Assembly (NCBI GenBank): GCA_033763655.1
Contig: JANRKD010000019.1
Coordinates: 1-17,240, forward strand
Origin: QFOX01 sp033763655
Lineage (GTDB): Bacteria > Pseudomonadota > Alphaproteobacteria > Rickettsiales > UBA3002
Length of the DNA stretch: 17,240 nt
Reading direction: 5' to 3'
Each line of letters begins with the position of its first letter. The first letter of the stretch is position 1. This document shows positions 13,572 through 17,240 of the stretch, one piece after another. The translations under genes were made by a program, and so were the position numbers. The notes below the pieces were generated by a model. That model was given only the letters and a program-made list of their open reading frames with translations. It was not told the DNA's origin and ran no database searches.

Positions 13572-14018
13572 GCCATATTTTTAGCTATTTATGATCTTCA
13601 TGCAATCTTATAGGTAAAAATCTAGGCAACCTCTCGATTTTTATCGCGGCAAGTCGCTTTTTGAATGCGTTGATTCTCGTTATGGGGATGAGCAACCCTA
13701 CTGGACTTGCTAGAACTCTTCCGTCGGAACATCACACTATCGCTGTAAGTCTGGCTCCACCAGCGTTCCAGCTCGTCGAATGCCTCTCAAAAATTGTCCA
13801 AATAGTTTGAAGTTTGTCCGCCACGCTCAGGAAGTTCGATGGATAGCTAGGGCTAATAAATTTACTTATTTGCTCTTAGCAATGGACCGATCATAAGGAG
13901 CATTAAGTGCATCAAGTAGTGATTGTGGTTTGGCCTGCTTCATATCAATACGCGCAGCGCTGACAGAATGGCTATTGCTTCTGCATCATGGATTGTGGCG
14001 CGCCGTACATATCCTCAA
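13572..14018. other. Gene-free stretch between the two toxin-antitoxin modules
   Basis: About 447 bases have no convincing gene. The left end must hold the promoter of the XRE-IrrE operon; T/A-rich sequence lies at 13577-13625, but I could not place a clear -35/-10 pair. Short frames exist on the minus strand, for example a 36-codon frame ending at 13622 and a 25-codon frame near 13870-13945. Neither has a good ribosome-binding site or a recognisable match. They may be remnants of decayed island genes. Confidence 0.5.
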
Positions 14019-14387
14019 TTACACTCGCACTGCGTAATCCTGAATCAACGCTTCTGCAGGCAATTGCATGCCTTCATGCAGATTACGCACCATTTCCATG
14101 GTCAGTTTGCGCTTGCGGTTCAACACTTCAGAAACACGGCTTTTAGAACCGAGTAGTGGCTCAAGGTCTTTACGTTCCATACCCATCGCCTCCATACGAT
14201 GCTGGATGGCAGCGATGGGGTCAGGGGCCTCAATGGCATAATGTTTAGCCTCGTAGGCTTCCACGAGTGTTACCAGCACGTCCAGCTCATCGCCCTCCGG
14301 CGTGTTGGCCTTAGCGGTCATCAGCGCCTCGATGCGTTTGAGCGCTTGTGCATGGTCTTTTTTCGTTTTAATCGGTTTAATGTCCAT
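14019..14387 (-). CDS. higA: HigA antitoxin, XRE family
   Basis: This 122-residue antitoxin has an N-terminal helical toxin-binding part (KTKKDHAQALKRIEALM, EGDELDVLVTLVEAYEAKHY) and a C-terminal helix-turn-helix (GMERKDLEPLLGSKSRVSEVL, about 74-94, then NRKRKLTMEMVRNL). This is the COG5499-type HigA that pairs with the HigB toxin encoded just upstream. Its AGGAG site overlaps the toxin stop codon, so it is translated together with the toxin. It should bind the two palindromes before higB and repress the operon. Confidence 0.92.
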   Translation of the reverse strand: MDIKPIKTKKDHAQALKRIEALMTAKANTPEGDELDVLVTLVEAYEAKHYAIEAPDPIAAIQHRMEAMGMERKDLEPLLGSKSRVSEVLNRKRKLTMEMVRNLHEGMQLPAEALIQDYAVRV

Positions 14388-14396
14388 CTGTAACTC

Positions 14397-14690
14397 CTAT
14401 ACTATCTGTGCATCGACCTTATCGTATTGCTTATGCGTCCCTATAAAACGCACATACACCACACGGTAAGGGTAGTTGATCCACACAATCAGCCGGTATT
14501 TGTTGCCTGCGATATTAAAGACAACTCGGCCTTCCTGCAGGATACTCGCATTCCCATACGTATCTTTCACTTCGCTGGGCGTTTTCCAATCCGCCTTCTT
14601 TGCCACGGCATACCAGGATTTTAGCGCTTCTTCGCTATCCGGATAATCTTCCCAGAAATTCTTAAGCGTTTTAATCGCGATAATCCGCAT
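14397..14690 (-). CDS. higB: HigB toxin, RelE-like mRNA interferase
   Basis: This 97-residue HigB-type toxin (COG4680 group) has the expected order. First come KTLKNFWEDYPDSEEALKSW (8-27) and an AKKADWKTPSEVKDTYGNAS block, then GRVVFNIAGNKYRLIVWINY and the end VRFIGTHKQYDKVDA. It cleaves ribosome-bound mRNA and is held inactive by HigA. Toxin-first order is characteristic of higBA. The start has AGGA six bases upstream and a promoter with two operators immediately before it. Confidence 0.93.
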   Translation of the reverse strand: MRIIAIKTLKNFWEDYPDSEEALKSWYAVAKKADWKTPSEVKDTYGNASILQEGRVVFNIAGNKYRLIVWINYPYRVVYVRFIGTHKQYDKVDAQIV

Positions 14691-14701
14691 GCCTTATCCT
14701 A

Positions 14702-14753
14702 TTTATACTACGTTCCCGTATTGGGAACAAGCGTTATTTCCCATATTGGGAAC
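14702..14753 (-). promoter_or_regulatory. higBA promoter with two palindromic operators
   Basis: On the minus strand TTGTTC (-35, 14725-14730) and TATAAA (-10, 14702-14707) are exactly 17 bases apart. The palindrome GTTCCC-N5-GGGAAC (14712-14728) fills the spacer and overlaps the -35. A second, TTCCC-N5-GGGAA (14738-14752), lies upstream with a centre-to-centre distance of 25 bases. This is the arrangement of an autorepressed toxin-antitoxin operon, with HigA as the expected binder. Confidence 0.8.
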
Positions 14754-14799
14754 TTTATGGGCTTCCTTATCAGAAATCAAGCCAATCCATCAGGCTAGA

Positions 14800-14871
14800 C
14801 TACGCCTCCTACTTGGGGTTGGCGGAAAGTGCGATACCAAGGCTCTTCAGCGCGTGCAGCATTTTGCCGAG
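14800..14871 (-). repeat. Left copy of the hipB-tail direct repeat
   Basis: The 72 bases match 16634-16705 at about 64 of 72 positions in the same orientation, with an exact 35-base core (14817-14851 against 16651-16685). The repeat pair brackets the SulP gene. Confidence 0.85.
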
Positions 14872-14880
14872 TCGCGGCAG
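14809..14880 (-). pseudogene. Decayed 3' remnant of a hipB-like antitoxin gene
   Basis: Read on the minus strand this gives LPRLGKMLHALKSLGIALSA followed by NPK and a stop, the same as the C-terminal third of the intact hipB at 16634-16858 (LGKTLHVLKSLGIALSANHK). The Trp codon of the intact gene is TAG here, and everything upstream of the tail, including the helix-turn-helix, is missing. It is a truncated relic, and no partner toxin is nearby. Confidence 0.8.
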
Positions 14881-14895
14881 GTTTAAGTCAAAATA

Positions 14896-14923
14896 TTGAC
14901 ATTTTGCACTGCATCCGTATAAA
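14896..14923 (+). promoter_or_regulatory. Promoter of the SulP transporter gene
   Basis: A perfect TTGACA (14896-14901) and TATAAA (14918-14923) are spaced by 16 bases, a strong sigma-70-type promoter. The leader to ATG 15010 is about 80 bases and contains a possible GTGCC/GGCAC stem (14942-14946 with 14976-14980). Confidence 0.7.
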
Positions 14924-15009
14924 CGCGCCGTCTACTAGGACGTGCCTTGTTTTCGCAAAGCGATGTAAAATGTCCGGCACTTTGTGAAACGATAACAATA
15001 AAGGTACGC

Positions 15010-16491
15010 ATGTCTTTTTCTCGACTCCGCGCCGAGTGGTTCGGCAATATGCGTGGTGATATTCTCTCCGGCATGGTGGTGGCGCTCGCGCTCATCCCCG
15101 AAGCTATCGCCTTTTCCATTATCGCAGGGGTTGATCCCAAGGTTGGGCTGTATGCCTCGTTCTGCATTGCGGTAGTGATTGCCATCGTCGGCGGTCGTCC
15201 GGGGATGATTTCCGCTGCGACCGGCGCAATGGCGCTGGTGCTGGTGACGCTGGTGAAAGAGCACGGCGTCGAATACATGCTCGCCGCCACGCTGCTGACC
15301 GGCGTGATCCAGATTCTCGCGGGCGTCCTGCATCTCGGTCAATGGATTGAGTATGTGTCGAAATCTGTGGTGACGGGTTTCGTCAACGCGCTGGCGATTC
15401 TGATTTTCATGGCACAGCTACCGGAATTTAACGGCGCGACATGGCATGTCTACGCGCTGGTGGCGGGCGGTCTTGGCATTATTTACGGCTTTCCCTACAT
15501 CAGCAAGGCGATTCCCTCGCCGCTGGTGACGATTGTGGTGCTGACGGCGCTCAGCATCACTATGGGGCTTGACGTCCGCACCGTGGGCGATATGGGGCAA
15601 CTGCCTGACTCGCTGCCAACATTCCTGCTGCCAAACATTCCGCTGACATGGGAAACGCTGTGGATTATCCTGCCTTATTCCATCACGCTGGCGGCGGTCG
15701 GCCTGCTTGAGACCATGATGACTTCCGTGATTGTCGATGAAAAAACGGACACCACAAGCCAAAAAAACCGTGAATGCGCGGGTCAGGGCGTCGCCAACAT
15801 CGTTGCTGGATTGTTTGGCGGCATGGCGGGCTGCGCGATGATTGGACAATCCGTCGTCAACATGAAATCCGGTGGACGCGGCAGGCTTTCGACCTTTTCC
15901 GCCGGGATATTTCTGCTGTTCCTGATTCTGGTGCTTAGCGACTGGGTCAGACAAATCCCAATGGCGGCATTGGTGGCGGTGATGATTATGGTGTCCATCA
16001 GCACCTTCAACTGGGCTTCAGTACTAAATCTTAGAACCAACCCAAAAACTTCAAGCCTCGTGATGCTGACGACCGTGGCTGTGGTCGTGTTCACCCACAA
16101 TCTCGCACTCGGCGTGCTTATTGGCGTACTGATGAGCGCGCTGTTCTTCGCTCGCAATGTCGCCCGCTTCTTTGCTGTCGAAACGATGCTATCCGCCAAC
16201 GGCACTCATCGGACTTACACCGTTCACGGGCAGGTATTTTTCGCATCCGCCGCCAATTTTTTCGCACGGTTCGATTTCAAGGAACCGCTGGAGAAAGTCA
16301 CCATCGACCTTACCCACGCCCATTTCTGGGACTTAACCGGCGTCGGCGCGCTCGATAAAGTGGTGCTGAAATTCCGCCGCGAGGGTAAACAGGTCGAATT
16401 GCTCGGCATGAACGCCGCCAGCGCTACTCTCGTGGAGGCCTTCAGCACCCATCACAAACCCGATACCATCGACGCGCTGTTTAAGCATTAA
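15010..16491 (+). CDS. SulP-family inorganic anion transporter with STAS domain
   Basis: This 493-residue membrane protein fits the SulP/SLC26 family in full length. Residues 1-400 hold about 12-14 hydrophobic segments, including GDILSGMVVALALIPEAIAF (15-34), AATGAMALVLVTLV and the family's GCAMIGQSVVNMKSGGRGRLS block. The cytoplasmic STAS domain (about 405-490) carries VTIDLTHAHFWDLTGVGALD. Relatives with the GxAMIGQSV motif include BicA-type sodium/bicarbonate and sulfate transporters; the substrate cannot be told from the sequence. The start at 15010 has AAAGG upstream; the earlier in-frame TTG at 14947 was not chosen because it lacks a ribosome-binding site and would add an uncharacteristic tail. 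It is intact, monocistronic, and GC-richer than the toxin-antitoxin genes beside it. Confidence 0.93.
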   Translation: MSFSRLRAEWFGNMRGDILSGMVVALALIPEAIAFSIIAGVDPKVGLYASFCIAVVIAIVGGRPGMISAATGAMALVLVTLVKEHGVEYMLAATLLTGVIQILAGVLHLGQWIEYVSKSVVTGFVNALAILIFMAQLPEFNGATWHVYALVAGGLGIIYGFPYISKAIPSPLVTIVVLTALSITMGLDVRTVGDMGQLPDSLPTFLLPNIPLTWETLWIILPYSITLAAVGLLETMMTSVIVDEKTDTTSQKNRECAGQGVANIVAGLFGGMAGCAMIGQSVVNMKSGGRGRLSTFSAGIFLLFLILVLSDWVRQIPMAALVAVMIMVSISTFNWASVLNLRTNPKTSSLVMLTTVAVVVFTHNLALGVLIGVLMSALFFARNVARFFAVETMLSANGTHRTYTVHGQVFFASAANFFARFDFKEPLEKVTIDLTHAHFWDLTGVGALDKVVLKFRREGKQVELLGMNAASATLVEAFSTHHKPDTIDALFKH

Positions 16492-16646
16492 GGGTCTGCG
16501 AGTTCCTTATCCGCGAGGCGGTCTTCGCTTGCTAAGCTGCGGGTCGAACAGTGGTTCTCGTATTTCAGCCCAGCTACCAATACCAAATTACAATCTTTTT
16601 CAAATGACTGCGTAAGTTGAGGAAGGTCATAGGCTACGCCTCCCAC
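16488..16646 (-). CDS. Possible 52-codon open frame following hipB
   Basis: A GTG-started frame begins inside the hipB tail and runs to a TAA that shares bases with the SulP stop. The translation (YDLPQLTQSFEKDCNLVLVA and further acidic residues) resembles no family I know and has no ribosome-binding site. It occupies the place where hipA would be expected, so it could be a small unrelated gene, a relic or chance. Confidence 0.2.
   Translation of the reverse strand: MGGVAYDLPQLTQSFEKDCNLVLVAGLKYENHCSTRSLASEDRLADKELADP
16593..16619 (+). repeat. Left member of an imperfect direct repeat flanking hipB
   Basis: The stretch TTTTTCAAATGACTGCGT and following bases (about 16596-16618) matches TTTTTCAGATGGCTGCGT and following bases (about 16956-16980), almost all differences being A/G changes, plus one single-base gap. 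The pair brackets the hipB gene at a distance of 360 bases. Confidence 0.5.
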
Positions 16647-16705
16647 TTATGGTTGGCGGAAAGTGCGATACCAAGGCTCTTCAGCACGTGCAGTGTTTTT
16701 CCAAG
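16634..16705 (-). repeat. Right copy of the hipB-tail direct repeat
   Basis: This is the intact 3' end of hipB. It is the partner of the repeat at 14800-14871, about 89% identical over 72 bases with a shared 35-base exact core. Confidence 0.85.
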
Positions 16706-16858
16706 GTGGGCGGTTTCCTTGCCGCTTTCGAGTTCACTGATGAAGCGACGGCCTGTACCGGTAAGCCCGGCCAGACCGTCCTGGCTAAGTTGTTGCGCCT
16801 TACGCGCTGCCTGCACGATTTTGCCGAGATCTGCAGTGGTGTGGATGTTGCCGTCCAT
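16634..16858 (-). CDS. hipB: HipB-like XRE antitoxin/repressor, orphan
   Basis: This 74-residue helix-turn-helix protein has the layout of small HipB/y4mF-type antitoxins. The helix-turn-helix is LGKIVQAARKAQQLSQDGLA followed by GLTGTGRRFISELESGKETA (about 11-50), and the short C-terminal tail is TLHVLKSLGIALSANHK. It would bind HipA and repress its own operon. The start has AAGAGG five bases upstream. Two palindromes lie upstream and are likely its operators. No hipA follows: only about 140 bases separate it from the SulP stop, so it is an orphan. The 3' third is also present in the decayed remnant left of SulP. Confidence 0.85.
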   Translation of the reverse strand: MDGNIHTTADLGKIVQAARKAQQLSQDGLAGLTGTGRRFISELESGKETAHLGKTLHVLKSLGIALSANHKWEA

Positions 16859-16869
16859 AAATGCCTCTT

Positions 16870-16935
16870 GTTACCGTTCGGGAGCATTTAGCCAATTCTT
16901 CCTAGAAAACAGGCTATTTGCTCCCGTTCGGGAGC
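16870..16935 (-). promoter_or_regulatory. Two palindromic operators upstream of hipB
   Basis: GCTCCC-GTTC-GGGAGC (16920-16935) is a perfect 16-base palindrome. GTTACC-GTTC-GGGAGC (16870-16885) is an imperfect copy with its centre exactly 50 bases away. The right halves, CCGTTCGGGAGCATT, are identical (16874-16888 and 16924-16938). They match the two-operator autorepression layout of hipB-type genes. The promoter should lie between them or over one of them; I did not place it with confidence. Confidence 0.7.
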
Positions 16936-16952
16936 ATTGGGTGGATAAAAGC

Positions 16953-16980
16953 ACTTTTTTCAGATGGCTGCGTGATGTTG
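16953..16980 (+). repeat. Right member of an imperfect direct repeat flanking hipB
   Basis: This is the partner of the stretch at 16593-16619; see there. It lies between the hipB operators and the tRNA 3' end. Confidence 0.5.
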
Positions 16981-17025
16981 CCCCCTTGCATGCGTTTTCT
17001 ATGAGGGGACTGCTCCAGACAATCT

Positions 17026-17041
17026 GTTTGCTGATGCAAAC
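17026..17041 (-). terminator. Hairpin downstream of tRNA-Leu
   Basis: GTTTGC (17026-17031) and GCAAAC (17036-17041) form a perfect six-pair stem with a four-base loop, 13 bases after the tRNA 3' end in the direction of its transcription. No long T run follows, so it could be a weak terminator or a processing signal. Confidence 0.35.
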
Positions 17042-17053
17042 AAAATTGGAGAA

Positions 17054-17140
17054 TGGTGCCCGGGACTGGACTCGAACCAGCACGATCTTGCGAACGCTAG
17101 CACCTGAAGCTAGTGCGTCTACCAATTCCGCCACCCGGGC
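17054..17140 (-). tRNA. tRNA-Leu, anticodon CAG, CCA end encoded
   Basis: The minus strand folds as a complete class II tRNA. The acceptor stem GCCCGGG pairs with CCCGGGC. The D arm is GCGGAATTGGTAGACGC and the anticodon stem is CTAGC/GCTAG around TTCAGGT, so the anticodon is CAG. A long variable arm follows, then the T arm with GGTTCGAGTCC, discriminator A and CCA. It decodes CUG. Its 3' end faces the island, as expected for an integration target. Confidence 0.97.
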
Positions 17141-17156
17141 ACTTACAGGTGGTGGG

Positions 17157-17185
17157 CATATAGCCAACTGAAACGGCGGCGTCAA
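17157..17185 (-). promoter_or_regulatory. Promoter of the tRNA-Leu gene
   Basis: On the minus strand TTGACG (17180-17185) and TATATG (17157-17162) are spaced by 17 bases, and the -10 ends 17 bases before the tRNA 5' end. The match to a housekeeping promoter is good. Confidence 0.75.
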
Positions 17186-17216
17186 CTGCGATTGCGCGTT
17201 GCGCGGAAAAACAATT

Positions 17217-17240
17217 TCAGAGGCCCAGCGCTTTTTGCAC
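17217..17240 (-). CDS. Possible C-terminal end of a minus-strand gene (beyond right edge)
   Basis: The last 24 bases read on the minus strand as VQKALGL and a TGA stop. The next gene would lie upstream of the tRNA promoter in the same direction. Eight codons are too few to name it, and a chance open frame cannot be excluded. Confidence 0.3.
   Translation of the reverse strand: MQKALGL

Noticed and set aside
13923..14156. Plus-strand open frame of 77 codons
   Set aside because: Mostly antisense to higA; no ribosome-binding site.
14947..15009. Upstream TTG start for the SulP transporter
   Set aside because: No ribosome-binding site, and the added residues do not resemble a SulP N-terminus; ATG 15010 has AAAGG.
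14883..15342. Minus-strand frames opposite the SulP start
   Set aside because: Antisense to a clear transporter gene with Ser/Met-rich shadow composition.
15418..16205. Minus-strand frames opposite the SulP middle
   Set aside because: Antisense to conserved transporter segments; His/Gln-rich shadow.
1..17240. CRISPR array, insertion sequence or integrase gene
   Set aside because: No regularly spaced repeats, no transposase or recombinase motif and no terminal inverted repeats were seen anywhere in the window.

Overview
The window reads as a chromosomal segment of a bacterium, probably an alphaproteobacterium. It carries the packaging and head end of a tailed-phage prophage, followed by a defence and stability island that ends at a tRNA-Leu gene. 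The alphaproteobacterial guess rests on a DUF3768-type protein, GC-rich codon use in the phage and housekeeping parts, and the style of the small accessory genes. It is an inference, not a proof. No integrase, lysis, tail or replication gene is visible, and the phage continues beyond the left edge.

Region 1 (1-9157, all minus strand, transcribed right to left) is one tightly packed operon. In transcription order it encodes a ParB/Srx-domain protein, a ParB-ParB-like-methyltransferase fusion, a small HAD-like protein, a CmoA-like methyltransferase, the terminase small (Nu1-like) and large (GpA-like) subunits, gpW, a lambda-type portal, and a prohead protease fused in frame to the major capsid protein. 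The fusion runs off the left edge, so its end is not seen. Most junctions are 4-base stop/start overlaps or gaps of 3-4 bases. Two junctions overlap by about 100 bases. The four genes ahead of the terminase look like a DNA/RNA-modification or DNA-marking cassette coupled to packaging and are the most interesting unknown here.

Region 2 (9158-11841) holds small accessory genes on both strands: a DUF3768 protein, a convergently overlapping small protein, two plus-strand hypotheticals, and a charged minus-strand protein built from two diverged copies of one motif. Several short RNA hairpins lie in the leaders.

Region 3 (11842-14760) is visibly AT-richer and carries two toxin-antitoxin modules on the minus strand: an XRE-ImmA/IrrE metallopeptidase with a DUF4411 PIN toxin, and higBA with a textbook autorepressed promoter (two palindromic operators, one between -35 and -10).

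Region 4 (14760-17240) has a SulP-family anion transporter with its own strong promoter. It is flanked by two copies of the 3' end of a hipB-like gene: a decayed remnant on its left and an intact orphan hipB, with two operator palindromes but no hipA, on its right. A tRNA-Leu(CAG) gene with its own promoter follows. It is the likely island boundary or attachment target, but no second att copy is visible. The last bases look like the end of a further minus-strand gene.
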